Source: CAYNSX01 sp964400165 (GTDB taxonomy: Bacteria; Armatimonadota; Hebobacteria; CAYNSX01). Taken from it: a DNA stretch of 64,000 nt. Made by a program: the position numbers and the translations under genes. Below, piece by piece: positions 50,192 to 59,714 of this stretch; within the stretch, counting starts at the first letter, position 1; each line of letters opens with the position of its first letter. The notes under the pieces were generated by a model that saw only the letters and a list, made by a program, of their open reading frames with translations, made no database searches and was not told the DNA's origin. The stretch is taken from the NCBI GenBank assembly GCA_964400165.1, contig CAYNSX010000002.1, positions 27,045 to 91,044 on the forward strand, written 5' to 3'.

Positions 50192-52335
50192 TGGCGCGTA
50201 TCCGCGTCCGCGATCTGGCCAAAGAACTCGAAGTCACGAGCAAGGACTTGCGCGAGCACTTGGCGGCGATGGGCATCGAAGTCGTCAACCCCGCCAGTTC
50301 GCTCGACGACGACACCGCCAACGCCGTGCGCGACCTGGTGCGAGAATCGCGCCGCAACGGCGGAATGGCCGCCGCGCCGGCCGCGCCCACAACGCCGGCG
50401 AAGCCCCCCGCGTTCAAGGTGGTGCGCCCCGAGATCAAGCCCGCGGCGCCGGCGGCGAAGGCCCCCGAACCCGTGGAGAAAGCGCCCGAGGCCGCTGCGC
50501 CACCGCCGCCGGCGCCGATTGAGCCGCCGCCGCCCGCTGCGGTTGAACTGCCCCCGCCGCCCGTGGCAGTCGCGGCCGAACCGGCGAAGCCGATCGAAGT
50601 GCCGCCCAGCATCACCGTGCGCGACCTGGCAGAGAAACTGCGCGTTCCGCCCGCCAAGATTCAGAAAGTGCTCCTCGACGAAGGACTGATGGCGACAGTG
50701 ACGCAGTCGCTGGCGTCGGACCAGATTGAGCTCGTCGCCGGGCAGTTAGGGGTGCTCGTCACGGTCAAAGCGGCGGCGCACGCCGCCCACGAGTCGTCCG
50801 GACCGCGGATACTGACCGGCGAGCCGCGCCCGCCGGTGGTGACGGTGATGGGGCATGTCGACCACGGCAAAACGACGCTGCTGGACGCCATCCGCCGGAC
50901 GAAGGTGACCGCCTCCGAAGTCGGCGCCATCACGCAGCACATCGGCGCCTATCAGACCGAGACGCACGGGCGGCTGATCACTTTCGTGGACACGCCCGGC
51001 CACCAGGCGTTCACCGCGCTGCGCGCCCGCGGCGCGCAGGTCACGGACATCGTCGTGCTCGTCGTCGCCGCGGACGATGGCGTGATGCCGCAGACGCGCG
51101 AGGCGTTCGACCACGCCAAGGCGGCGGGCGTGCCGATCATTGTCGCCATCAACAAGATTGATCTGCCGACGGCCAACCTGCTGCGCGTGCAGCAGCAGCT
51201 GATGGAACTGGGATTGATCCCGGAAGCCCTGGGAGGGGACACGGTCACCGTGGAAATTTCGGCGACCGAAGGCCGCGGCATCGACCGGCTGCTCGAGATG
51301 ATTCTGCTGGTCGCCGACCTGCAGGACCTGCGGGCGCCGCGGCACGCACTGGCGCGCGGCGTCGTCATCGAAACGGAGATCGACCGCCGCCGCGGCACGA
51401 TGGTGACGGTGCTGGTGCAAGAGGGGACACTGCGCATCGGCACGCCGATTGTCGTGGGCCGGACCTGGGGGAAGGTGAAGGCGATGTTCGACACCAACGG
51501 GGCGCCGGCCAAAGTGGTCACGCCGAGCACGCCGATCGTCATCATGGGCGTCGAGGCGATGCCCGAGCCGGGCGACCGGCTGGAGGCGATGAAGAGCGAC
51601 AAGGAAGCGCGGGTGCTCGCCGAGCAGCGCCGGCTGGCGGCGGACGCGGCGCGTGTCGGCGCCACGGGGCGGGCGCCGCGGATGGAAGACATGCTCGCCG
51701 AATTGGTGGCGAAGGAAGTCGCCGAGTTCAACTTGATTCTGAAGTGCGATGTCCAGGGCAGCGCCGAAGCGCTGATTCATGCCCTCGGAGACCTGGACCT
51801 CCCGCGGATGCGGCTCAATTTGCTCCACATCGGCCAGGGCGACATCAACGAGTCCGATACGCTGCTGGCAGCGGCGTCGGGCGCGGTCATCATCGGCTTT
51901 CAGGTCGGCATCAGCCCGCGCGCCCGCGAGATGGCGAAACTCGAAAGCGTCGAGGTGCGCAACTACTCCATCATCTACGATGTCGTGGACGACCTGCGCA
52001 AGGCGATGGAAGGCCGGCTGGAACCCGAGTATGTGGATGTCATCACCGGCCGCGCCCAGGTGCGTGCCGTCTTCAAGATGAGCAAGGGCGGCGTCATCGC
52101 CGGCTGCTATGTGGCAGAGGGGAACCTCACCCGAGGCAACCCGCTCCGCGTTAAGCGCAACAAGGAAGTGGTGCACGAGGGGTCGCTCACTTCGCTGCGG
52201 CGGTTCAAGGACGATGTGCGCGAGGTAGCGGCGGGGATGGAGTGCGGCGCCGGTTCGGAGGGCTTCAGCGACTGGCAAGAGGGCGACGAGATTGAATTGA
52301 TCACCAAGCGGGATGTGCGGCACCAGCTGGTCTGA
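50191..52335 (+). CDS. infB: Translation initiation factor IF-2
   Basis: 714 residues. N-terminal IF2-N motif (IRVRDLAKELEVTSKDLREH), a Pro/Ala-rich linker (~60-140), a second IF2-N (ITVRDLAEKLRVPPAKIQKV), then the G domain: GHVDHGKTTL (221-230), DTPGH, and NKIDLP. Domains II-IV follow with IAGCYVAEGNLTRGNPLRVK near the end. It places initiator tRNA on the 30S subunit. Confidence 0.97.
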   Translation: MARIRVRDLAKELEVTSKDLREHLAAMGIEVVNPASSLDDDTANAVRDLVRESRRNGGMAAAPAAPTTPAKPPAFKVVRPEIKPAAPAAKAPEPVEKAPEAAAPPPPAPIEPPPPAAVELPPPPVAVAAEPAKPIEVPPSITVRDLAEKLRVPPAKIQKVLLDEGLMATVTQSLASDQIELVAGQLGVLVTVKAAAHAAHESSGPRILTGEPRPPVVTVMGHVDHGKTTLLDAIRRTKVTASEVGAITQHIGAYQTETHGRLITFVDTPGHQAFTALRARGAQVTDIVVLVVAADDGVMPQTREAFDHAKAAGVPIIVAINKIDLPTANLLRVQQQLMELGLIPEALGGDTVTVEISATEGRGIDRLLEMILLVADLQDLRAPRHALARGVVIETEIDRRRGTMVTVLVQEGTLRIGTPIVVGRTWGKVKAMFDTNGAPAKVVTPSTPIVIMGVEAMPEPGDRLEAMKSDKEARVLAEQRRLAADAARVGATGRAPRMEDMLAELVAKEVAEFNLILKCDVQGSAEALIHALGDLDLPRMRLNLLHIGQGDINESDTLLAAASGAVIIGFQVGISPRAREMAKLESVEVRNYSIIYDVVDDLRKAMEGRLEPEYVDVITGRAQVRAVFKMSKGGVIAGCYVAEGNLTRGNPLRVKRNKEVVHEGSLTSLRRFKDDVREVAAGMECGAGSEGFSDWQEGDEIELITKRDVRHQLV

Positions 52336-52356
52336 TCCGCACCAGTCCGGCGAGCC

Positions 52357-52638
52357 ATGGTTATCGGCACCGTCATCTTTGAATTGGAAATCACCGACGC
52401 CCGCACGCTGAAGGACAAGCGCCGGGTGGTGCGGTCGCTGCTCGACCGGCTGCGCGACACTTTCAATATTTCTGCCGCCGAATTGAACCACCTCGACAAT
52501 CCGCGGCTGGCGACCATCGGCGCGGCGACGCTGGCGAACGACGGCCGGTTCGTGCACGAAGTGCTGTCTGCGGTCGTCGCCGCGGTCGAAGATGAGGACC
52601 GCGCCGTCGTGCTGAATATCGAGACGGAACTGTTGTGA
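52357..52638 (+). CDS. DUF503 family protein (YlxP-like)
   Basis: 93 residues. MVIGTVIFELEITDARTLKD and KRRVVRSLLDRLRDTFNISA, then LATIGAATLANDG, are the family pattern. It normally lies between infB and rbfA, as here. Function unknown, probably linked to ribosome assembly. The stop shares a base with rbfA. Confidence 0.9.
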   Translation: MVIGTVIFELEITDARTLKDKRRVVRSLLDRLRDTFNISAAELNHLDNPRLATIGAATLANDGRFVHEVLSAVVAAVEDEDRAVVLNIETELL

Positions 52639-53006
52639 TGGCCGCGCCCAGCCATCGCCGGCAGCAAATCGGACACTTGCTGCGCGATGCAATCATCGAA
52701 GTGCTGGGCGAGCTGAAGAACACCTGGGTGCAACTGGCAACGGTGACGGAAGTGGTGTTGGAGCCGGACGGGCACTCGGCGCAAGTGTATTTCACCGCGC
52801 AATGCGCGCCCGGGCAGCTGCCGGAAGTGGAAGAGGCGCTCAACAGCGCCGCGGGCTACATCCGGAAGTTGGTGACGGAGGCGCTGTCGCTGCGCGTGGT
52901 GCCGTCGCTGCAGTTCGTCCGCGACGAGCAGGCGGAACAAGCAGCGCGGCTGGAGGTGTTGCTGCGCCAGATTGGGAGCGGGGAGGCCGCGCATGGCGAT
53001 CGCTGA
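52638..53006 (+). CDS. rbfA: Ribosome-binding factor A
   Basis: 122 residues from the ATG at 52638 (a GTG three bases upstream is an alternative). HRRQQIGHLLRDAIIEVLGE, LATVTEVVLEPDGHSAQVYF and AAGYIRKLVTEALSLRVVPS-LQF show the KH-like RbfA core. A 30S maturation factor; its partners RimM and RimP are not at their usual sites in this window. Confidence 0.93.
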   Translation: MAAPSHRRQQIGHLLRDAIIEVLGELKNTWVQLATVTEVVLEPDGHSAQVYFTAQCAPGQLPEVEEALNSAAGYIRKLVTEALSLRVVPSLQFVRDEQAEQAARLEVLLRQIGSGEAAHGDR

Positions 53007-53961
53007 CACGGCGGTCGAGGCGGTGGCGCGGGCCTTGCGCGCCGCCCGGTCGCCGTGGATGGCGAGCCATGTCAACCCGGAGGGCGACGCCGTCGGCGCA
53101 CTGCTCGGCCTCGGGCTGGCGCTCGAACAACTGGGCATTCGCCCGGTGATGTACCTGCGGGACGGCGTCCCGCCGAATGTCACTTTCCTGCCCGGCTCCG
53201 ATCGCATCGTGCGGACGCTGCCCGAGGCGCCGTTCGATTTGGTGGTCATTGTGGACTGCGATCGGCTGTCGCGCATCGGGCCCGAAGGCGCGCAGGCGGT
53301 GCGCGGCAAAGCGCCGATGGTGCGCATCGACCATCACATCTCCGGGCCGAGCGAGGAGACGCTGGCGGAACTCGTCGACTCGAAAGCGGCGGCGGCTGCC
53401 GAACTCATCCCCGATGTCATGCGGGCGCTCGGCGCCGAAATGACACGCGACATCGCCACCTGCCTGCTGGCCGGGCTGGTGGTGGACACGGGCCGCTTTT
53501 CGTATTCGAATGTCACGCCGCACACGCTGCGCCTCGCCGCCGAGCTCGTCGACGCCGGCGCCGACCCGCACCAGGTCTTCCAGGAAATCTATGAGAACCG
53601 CACCATCGGGCAGACCTGGCTGCTCGGGCGGGCGCTGGCCAACGCGCAGCAGGCGGGTGGGGGCACGGTCGTCTACAGCGTGCTGACGCCGCAGGACTTC
53701 CGCGAGTGCGACTGCCGTTTCCGCGACACCGAGGGCATCATCGACGAACTGCGGGCGGTGAGCGCCGCCGAGGTGACCGTCCTCTTCTCCGACCACGGCG
53801 ACGGCGATGTCAAAGTCAGTCTCCGTTCACGCGGGGCGGTGAATGTCGCCGAGGTGGCGGAATCGTTCGGCGGCGGCGGCCACGCGCAAGCGAGCGGGCT
53901 GCGGTCGGCGAAGCCGCTCGACGAGGTCGTCAAGATGGTGATCGCTGCGGTCGCGCACTGA
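52993..53961 (+). CDS. nrnA: DHH/DHHA1 phosphoesterase (NrnA-like)
   Basis: 322 residues from the ATG at 52993, overlapping rbfA by 14 bases. Motif I reads SHVNPEGDAVGA (Glu where Asp is usual), motif III is RIDHHIS, and ATCLLAGLVVDTGRFSYSN is motif IV; DHHA1 ends with SFGGGGHAQASG. Degrades short oligoribonucleotides and pAp. Position next to rbfA and truB is standard in Gram-positive-like operons. Confidence 0.93.
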   Translation: MAIADTAVEAVARALRAARSPWMASHVNPEGDAVGALLGLGLALEQLGIRPVMYLRDGVPPNVTFLPGSDRIVRTLPEAPFDLVVIVDCDRLSRIGPEGAQAVRGKAPMVRIDHHISGPSEETLAELVDSKAAAAAELIPDVMRALGAEMTRDIATCLLAGLVVDTGRFSYSNVTPHTLRLAAELVDAGADPHQVFQEIYENRTIGQTWLLGRALANAQQAGGGTVVYSVLTPQDFRECDCRFRDTEGIIDELRAVSAAEVTVLFSDHGDGDVKVSLRSRGAVNVAEVAESFGGGGHAQASGLRSAKPLDEVVKMVIAAVAH

Positions 53962-53966
53962 ACGCG

Positions 53967-54863
53967 GTGTCCGATACGCCCCCCGCCGGGTTCCTCAATC
54001 TGCTGAAGCCGCCTGGTCTCACCTCCTCCGACGCGGTGCAGCGTGTCCGGCGGCTGCTGGGCGTGAAGCGCATCGGGCACGGCGGGACGCTCGACCCGGA
54101 GGCGGCGGGCGTGCTGCCGGTTGCGTTCGGCGGCGCGACGCGGCTGCTGCCGTATGTAACGCCCGACACCAAACACTATGTCGCCGAGTTCACGCTCGGC
54201 ATCGCCACCGACACCGGCGACGCCTGGGGCCAGGTGACCGGTGAGGCGGACGCGTCGGCCATCACCGACGCGGAAGTGAGCGCCGTCGTGGCGGGGCTGG
54301 CCGGGACGCACCAGATTCCGCCGCCCGCCTATTCGGCGGTGGTCATCGGCGGGCGGCGGGCCTATTCGATGGCACGGGCGGGTATCGCCGTGGAAGCCGC
54401 GCCGCGAGCGATGACGGTACATGCCGCGACGCTGCAGGAGTTCCGCGCAGGAGCGCGGGCGACGCTGATTGTGGACATCGAGTGCGAGGTGGGGACTTAT
54501 GTGCGGAGTCTGTGCACGCTGGCGGGCGAGCGACTCGGCGTGCCGGCGACGATGAGCGCGCTGGTGCGGACGCAATCGGGGCCGTTTCGCATCGAGGAGA
54601 GCCGAACATTTGAAGAACTCGAACGCGCGGCACGAGAGGACGGATTGGCTGGCACGCTGCTGCCGCCCGATGCGCCGCTGCACGGCTACCCGCGCTGCGA
54701 CCTCGACGCCGCAGGGGCGGCGGCGTTCCGGCACGGGCAGCGCGCGACCGCAGCGGACACTGCTGACGGGCTGGTGCGCGTGTATGGCGTGGGCGCGTTG
54801 CTTGGCATGGGGCGTGTTGAAGGCGGGCAAGTGGCGCCGGTGACGGTGATGGCCCAGCAATGA
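53967..54863 (+). CDS. truB: tRNA pseudouridine(55) synthase
   Basis: 298 residues from a GTG, five bases after nrnA. The catalytic Asp43 lies in GHGGTLDPEAAGVL; KPPGLTSSDAVQRVR, PPAYSAVVIGGRRAYSMARA and VGTYVRSLCTLAGE are further blocks, followed by a C-terminal PUA-like region. It makes pseudouridine 55 in the T-loop. Overlaps ribF by four bases. Confidence 0.95.
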   Translation: MSDTPPAGFLNLLKPPGLTSSDAVQRVRRLLGVKRIGHGGTLDPEAAGVLPVAFGGATRLLPYVTPDTKHYVAEFTLGIATDTGDAWGQVTGEADASAITDAEVSAVVAGLAGTHQIPPPAYSAVVIGGRRAYSMARAGIAVEAAPRAMTVHAATLQEFRAGARATLIVDIECEVGTYVRSLCTLAGERLGVPATMSALVRTQSGPFRIEESRTFEELERAAREDGLAGTLLPPDAPLHGYPRCDLDAAGAAAFRHGQRATAADTADGLVRVYGVGALLGMGRVEGGQVAPVTVMAQQ

Positions 54864-55822
54864 AGGTCTCGCACGGGCTGGACGAGTTCGCGGGCACGAA
54901 GCGCACAGCCGTGACGCTCGGGGTCTTCGACGGCGTTCACCGCGGCCATCAGGCACTGCTTCGAGCGACCGCGGAGCAGGCGCGGATCCACGGCGCGCAG
55001 TCCGTGGCGCTGCTGCTGCACCCGCACCCGGAACTGACACTGCGCGGCGCAGCGCCGCTGCTGCTGACGACGCTCGACGAGCGCCTGGCGCTGATCGAGC
55101 GGCTGGGGCTGCTCGACTGGCTGGTGGTGCTGCGCTTCGACGCGGCTCTCGCCGCAACGACCGCGGAGCAGTTCGCCGAGCAAGTGCTGCGGAAGCGGCT
55201 GCGGGCGCGGGCAGTGGTGCTGGGGCCGCACGCGCGATTCGGACAGGGCGCCCGCGGCGACGCCGGCCTGCTGCGCCGCTTGGCGCCGGAGGCGGGCTGG
55301 GAAGTTTCGACGCTGCCAGTACAGCAGTTCGGCGGCCACGAGGCGCGCAGCGACGAGGCGCGCCGCCTGATTGCGGCGGGCGAAGTCGCCGCAGCGGGGC
55401 TGTTGCTCGGGCGCTGGCATCATGTGTCGGGCACGGTGGAGCGGGGGCGGGCGGTGGGGAAGCGCCTCGGCTTCCCGACGGCAAACCTGCGCCCGCCCGC
55501 CGGGCACGCGCTGCCGCCGTTCGGCATCTACGCGGCCTGGACGATGGTGGATGAGCGAAAGATCAAGGCGGCGGTCAGTTTCGGTGTCCGCCCGACCTAC
55601 GACCTGACCGAGCCGTGGATCGAGGCGCATCTGCTCGATGTCGGCGCAGTGGGGGATTTGGCAGGCAAACCGCTGCGGGTCGCATTCGTGGAGCGATTGC
55701 GGAACGAGGAGCGGTTCGAGAGCGAATCGGCACTGCAGGCGCAGATTGCGTCGGATTGCGACGCGGCGCGGGCGGCGCTGGCAGGCGCTTCCTTGCCAGT
55801 CTTCCCCGAGGTGCTACAATAG
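54860..55822 (+). CDS. ribF: Bifunctional riboflavin kinase / FAD synthetase
   Basis: 320 residues. The N-terminal FMN adenylyltransferase has LGVFDGVHRGHQALLR and VLGPHARFGQGARGDAGLLR; the C-terminal kinase has VSGTVERGRAVGKRLGFPTA and GIYAAWTMVD. Makes FMN and FAD. The last 30 bases hold the rpsO promoter. Confidence 0.95.
   Translation: MKVSHGLDEFAGTKRTAVTLGVFDGVHRGHQALLRATAEQARIHGAQSVALLLHPHPELTLRGAAPLLLTTLDERLALIERLGLLDWLVVLRFDAALAATTAEQFAEQVLRKRLRARAVVLGPHARFGQGARGDAGLLRRLAPEAGWEVSTLPVQQFGGHEARSDEARRLIAAGEVAAAGLLLGRWHHVSGTVERGRAVGKRLGFPTANLRPPAGHALPPFGIYAAWTMVDERKIKAAVSFGVRPTYDLTEPWIEAHLLDVGAVGDLAGKPLRVAFVERLRNEERFESESALQAQIASDCDAARAALAGASLPVFPEVLQ
55793..55820 (+). promoter_or_regulatory. 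Promoter of rpsO-pnp within the ribF end
   Basis: TTGCCA (55793-55798), 16 bases, TGC-TACAAT (-10 at 55815-55820, extended). Start expected near 55827, so rpsO-pnp has its own transcript as well as possible read-through from ribF. Confidence 0.65.
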
Positions 55823-55826
55823 ATAC

Positions 55827-55969
55827 GGTAGGTGGGGGCGTGGTGTGAAGTGTAAAGGGTGGGCCGCAGGCCGGCCTAGTTTTTACACTTTCCACTAACG
55901 CCCTCACGCCCACACCAGGAGTCGTGGTTTCTGGGCGCCACCACCGACCAGGAGCGTGAGGCGAGTCTG
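55827..55969 (+). promoter_or_regulatory. Structured leader of rpsO
   Basis: About 143 bases with two nested long-range pairings: GGTGGGGGCGTG with CACGCCCACACC (11 of 12) outside, and GTGTGAAGTGTAAA with TTTACACTTTCCAC (12 of 14) inside, enclosing a GGCC-rich hairpin. It fits autoregulation by S15, which is known for rpsO in other bacteria. It could instead be an unusual attenuator. Confidence 0.6.
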
Positions 55970-56239
55970 TTGCCGGTAGAGTCTCCAGCGAAGCAGTCCA
56001 TCATCGAATCCTATGGCGTCCATGGTACCGATACGGGGTCGCCGGTGGTGCAGGTGGCCCTGCTGACGGAGCGGATTACCCGGCTCACAGACCACCTGCG
56101 GACCCACCGCAAGGATTTCCACTCGCGGCGGGGGCTCCTGAAGATGGTGGGGCAGCGACGACGGCTCCTAGACTATATGCGGAGAACGCAACGCGCACGC
56201 TACCACGAAGTCGTTGAACGACTGGGTCTGCGCGGCTAG
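55970..56239 (+). CDS. rpsO: 30S ribosomal protein S15
   Basis: 89 residues from a TTG at 55970 with GTGAGG eight bases upstream; no ATG or GTG fits. HGTDTGSPVVQVALLTERIT, LTDHLRTHRKDFHSRRGLLK and VGQRRRLLDYMRR are S15. Nine bases before pnp, the usual rpsO-pnp pair. Confidence 0.96.
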   Translation: MPVESPAKQSIIESYGVHGTDTGSPVVQVALLTERITRLTDHLRTHRKDFHSRRGLLKMVGQRRRLLDYMRRTQRARYHEVVERLGLRG

Positions 56240-56248
56240 GAGAGTTTC

Positions 56249-58453
56249 ATGATGCAGCAACCACATTCCGTTGGGGTGTCTCTCAACGGAACGACTTTGG
56301 AGTTGAGCACCGGGTTACTGGCCAAGCAGGCGACTGCCGCCGTCACCGTCACCGCGGGCGAAACCGTCCTGCTGGCGACGATCGTCGTGAGCAAGAACAC
56401 CCGCGAGGGCATCGACTACCTGCCCCTGATGGTGGATTACGAAGAGAAGATGTACTCGGCGGGCAAGATTCCGGGCAGCCGTTACATCAAGCGTGAGGGC
56501 CGCCCGTCGGAGCGCGCGGTCGTCACCGGCCGGCAGATCGACCGGCCGCTGCGCCCCCTGTTCCCGCAGGACATCCGCAACGACATTCAGATCATCGTGA
56601 CCATCCTGTCGGCGGACCCGAATTCGCCGCCGGATGTGTACGCGCTGAATGCGGCGGCGACCGCGGTGTTGCTGTCGGGCGCGCCGTTTGACGGCCCGGT
56701 GGCCGCGGTGCGCGTCGGGCGCGTGGACGGGCAGTTCGTCCTGAACCCGACCTACGAACAGATTGCGGCGGGCGACCTCGACATCGTCGTCGCCGGCGAC
56801 CGCAAGGGCGTCGTGATGCTCGAGGGCCTGATGAAGGAAGTGCCGGAAGCGGAAGCGCTGGCGGCAATCGACTTCGCCCGCGGGCCGCTCAACGACATTC
56901 TCAAGGCGCAGGAAGAACTGCGGGCGCAAGTGACGCCGAACGCACCGGTCATCGTGCGGGCGCCGGAGGCCAGCCCCGAAGCGAAGAAGGCGCTGGAGCC
57001 GTTTACCGCGCAAGTGCGTGAGACGCTGCACAACCCCGACAAGCTGGCGCGCGAGACGGCCGTCTCGGACCTGGTCACGGAACTCGAGACGAAACTGGCG
57101 GAGCAGTTCCCCGATGACCCGGCGCTGCATGGGGCGATCGAGGACTTCGTCAAGAAGCAGGTGAAGTACATGATCCTGCACGACGGCAAGCGCCCCGACG
57201 GCCGCGGCTATGAGGATGTCCGGCCGATTTCGGCGGAAGTCAACCTGCTGCCGCGGACGCACGGCTCGGCGCTCTTCACCCGCGGACAGACACAGGTGCT
57301 GACTTCGTGCACGCTCGGCGGCCTCGGCGAAGAGCAGTTGTATGACACGCTGACCGCGGAAGAGGGCACGAAGCGCTTCCTGCACCACTACAACTTCCCG
57401 CCGTATTCGGTGGGCGAGGTGAAGCCGCTGCGCGGCGCCAGTCGGCGCGACATCGGGCACGGCAACCTCGTCGAGCGGGCACTGACGCCGCTCGTCCCGA
57501 TTGAGACCGAGTTCCCGTACACCATCCGGCTCGTGTCCGAAGTGCTCGAGTCGAACGGTTCCAGTTCGATGGCCAGCACCTGCGGCGCCACGCTGGCGCT
57601 GATGGACGCGGGGGTGCCGATCCCGCGGCCGGTGGCCGGCATTTCGATCGGGCTGGTGCGCGACGAAGGCAAGTGGCAGATGCTGACGGACATCCAGGGC
57701 GTCGAGGACTCGTCCGGCGACCTGGACCTCAAGATCGCCGGCACCCGCACGGGCATCACCGCCATTCAGATGGATGTGAAAGGCGGGTCGCTGACGCCGG
57801 AGCAGTTGCAGAAGGGCTTCAGCCAGGCGCTCCGGGCGCGGGAATTCATCCTCGACAAGATGGCTGAAGTGCTGCCGGCGCCGCGGGCCGACCTGAAGCC
57901 GCACGCACCGCGCGTGTTGAGCATCCAGATCAACCCGGAACGCATCGGCGAACTGATCGGTCCCGGCGGGAAGGTCATCAAGCGCCTGGAAGCCGATTAC
58001 GGCGTCAAGGTGGATGTCGAGCAAGATGGGCGCGTGTACATCGTGTCCAGCAACCTCGAATCCGGCCAGCAGTGCCTGCAAGTCGTGACGGACATGATGC
58101 GCGACATTCAGCCCGGCGAAATCTACACGGGCAAGGTGACGCGGGTGGCGCCGTTCGGGGCCATCGTGGAATTCCTGCCCGGCCGCGACGGGATGGTGCA
58201 CATCTCGGAACTGGATGTCAGCCGCGTGGAGCAGGTGGAGGACATCTGCAAGCTCGGCGACGAGATGACCGTCAAGGTGATCAGCGTCGAGGACGGCAAG
58301 ATCCGCCTCTCGCGCCGCGCATTGCTGCCCGGCGGCGAGCGGGAACGCGAGCGCAGCGGTTACAGCGGCGGGCGCCCGCGGCGCAACGACCATGACCGCG
58401 GGGGCCGCAGCAGCGGACCGCGCCGCGGGCCGTCGCGCGACCGCACGCACTAA
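56249..58453 (+). CDS. pnp: Polyribonucleotide nucleotidyltransferase
   Basis: 734 residues; a second ATG follows the first directly. Two RNase PH domains (TREGIDYLPLMVDYEEKMYS; RGQTQVLTSCTLG and LVSEVLESNGSSSMASTCGA), a KH domain (INPERIGELIGPGGKVIKRL) and an S1 domain (GKVTRVAPFGAIVEFLPGRD). Degrades RNA with phosphate. Ends with an Arg/Gly/Asp-rich tail. Confidence 0.96.
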   Translation: MMQQPHSVGVSLNGTTLELSTGLLAKQATAAVTVTAGETVLLATIVVSKNTREGIDYLPLMVDYEEKMYSAGKIPGSRYIKREGRPSERAVVTGRQIDRPLRPLFPQDIRNDIQIIVTILSADPNSPPDVYALNAAATAVLLSGAPFDGPVAAVRVGRVDGQFVLNPTYEQIAAGDLDIVVAGDRKGVVMLEGLMKEVPEAEALAAIDFARGPLNDILKAQEELRAQVTPNAPVIVRAPEASPEAKKALEPFTAQVRETLHNPDKLARETAVSDLVTELETKLAEQFPDDPALHGAIEDFVKKQVKYMILHDGKRPDGRGYEDVRPISAEVNLLPRTHGSALFTRGQTQVLTSCTLGGLGEEQLYDTLTAEEGTKRFLHHYNFPPYSVGEVKPLRGASRRDIGHGNLVERALTPLVPIETEFPYTIRLVSEVLESNGSSSMASTCGATLALMDAGVPIPRPVAGISIGLVRDEGKWQMLTDIQGVEDSSGDLDLKIAGTRTGITAIQMDVKGGSLTPEQLQKGFSQALRAREFILDKMAEVLPAPRADLKPHAPRVLSIQINPERIGELIGPGGKVIKRLEADYGVKVDVEQDGRVYIVSSNLESGQQCLQVVTDMMRDIQPGEIYTGKVTRVAPFGAIVEFLPGRDGMVHISELDVSRVEQVEDICKLGDEMTVKVISVEDGKIRLSRRALLPGGERERERSGYSGGRPRRNDHDRGGRSSGPRRGPSRDRTH

Positions 58454-58458
58454 CCACC

Positions 58459-59706
58459 ATGCCGTTTGCGTTGCCGGAGGAGGCGTTCCGCGTCACGACG
58501 CTGGACAGCGGCGCGCGCATCGCCTCGGAGAACATTCCCGGCATCGCGTCTATTTCGCTCGGCGTGTGGGTGCGCACCGGCATTGCGTCGGAAGCACCCA
58601 CACTGGCGGGCATCACCCATTTCCTCGAGCACATGCTCTTCAAGGGGACGGAGCGCCGCACGGCGCGCCAGATCGCCGAGGAGGTGGACCAGGTCGGCGG
58701 CATGATGAACGCCTTCACGGAACGCGAATTCACCGCGTTCTTCGTGCGACTGCTCGGCGACCACTGGCCGCTGGGCGTGGACTTGCTGACCGACCTCCTG
58801 CGCCACCCGCGGCTTGCCGCCGATGATGTGCTGCGCGAGCGGCAAGTGGTTCTCGAGGAAATCAACCAATACGAGGACTCGCCCGACGAACTGGTGCACG
58901 ACCTCTTCACGCAGACGCTCTGGGAGGGGCATCCGCTCGGGCGCTCGCTGCTCGGGACGAAGGAATCGATCCTGGCAATGGAGCAGCCGAGCGTGCGCGG
59001 CTACTTCGAGGAGCGCTATCGGCCGGCGAATATGGTCGTCGCCGCGGCGGGGATGGTGGACCACGATGCGCTGGTGGCGGCCTTTGCGCCACACTTGGGC
59101 GGCAACGCGCCGGCCAACCCCGAGGACGGCGCCTGGCTGCCGAAGAACGGCCGCAAAGAGCGCTACGAGTCGCGCGACACCGAGCAGGTGCACTTCTGCA
59201 TCGGGTCGAGCGGCTACGCCTACGATGACCCGAAGCGCTACACGCTGGCCGTGCTCGACACCGCGCTCGGCGGCGGGATGAGTTCGCGGCTCTTCCAGGA
59301 AATTCGCGAGAACCGCGGGCTGGTGTATTCGATCGGCTCGTTCTCGGCGTCGTATCGGCGGGGCGGGTACTTCGTCGTCAGCGGCGGGACCAGCCCGAAG
59401 CATTGGGGGCAGGTGCGCGGGCTGATCCACGAAGAGATCGTGAAGGCGCGGTCGCAGGGGCTGACGCCGGTGGAACTGGCGCGGGTCAAGGAGCACATCA
59501 AGGGCAGTCTGGCGCTGGCGATGGAGAGCACCAGTTACCGGATGCGGCGGCTGGCGTCGTCGATGATTTATTACGACCGAGCGATCAGCATGAAGGAGAT
59601 TTTCGACGAAGTGGACGCCGTAACCGACGAGTCGCTGCGCGCGGTCGCCGACGAGGTGTTGAGTGACGAGGCGCTGACCGTGGCGGCCATCGGGCCGAAG
59701 CAGTAG
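58459..59706 (+). CDS. M16 family zinc peptidase
   Basis: 415 residues. The inverted zinc motif HFLEHMLFKG (HxxEH) and the downstream Glu in the FTEREFTAFF-RQVVLEEI region form the active site; SRLFQEIRENRGLVYSIGSF is the second-domain R/Y motif. Usual neighbour of pnp in Gram-positive-like genomes. Substrate unknown. Confidence 0.9.
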   Translation: MPFALPEEAFRVTTLDSGARIASENIPGIASISLGVWVRTGIASEAPTLAGITHFLEHMLFKGTERRTARQIAEEVDQVGGMMNAFTEREFTAFFVRLLGDHWPLGVDLLTDLLRHPRLAADDVLRERQVVLEEINQYEDSPDELVHDLFTQTLWEGHPLGRSLLGTKESILAMEQPSVRGYFEERYRPANMVVAAAGMVDHDALVAAFAPHLGGNAPANPEDGAWLPKNGRKERYESRDTEQVHFCIGSSGYAYDDPKRYTLAVLDTALGGGMSSRLFQEIRENRGLVYSIGSFSASYRRGGYFVVSGGTSPKHWGQVRGLIHEEIVKARSQGLTPVELARVKEHIKGSLALAMESTSYRMRRLASSMIYYDRAISMKEIFDEVDAVTDESLRAVADEVLSDEALTVAAIGPKQ

Positions 59707-59714
59707 GAGCCGTC

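Noticed and set aside
56315..58450. A 711-codon minus-strand frame opposite pnp
   Set aside because: Shadow of pnp with no recognisable domain.
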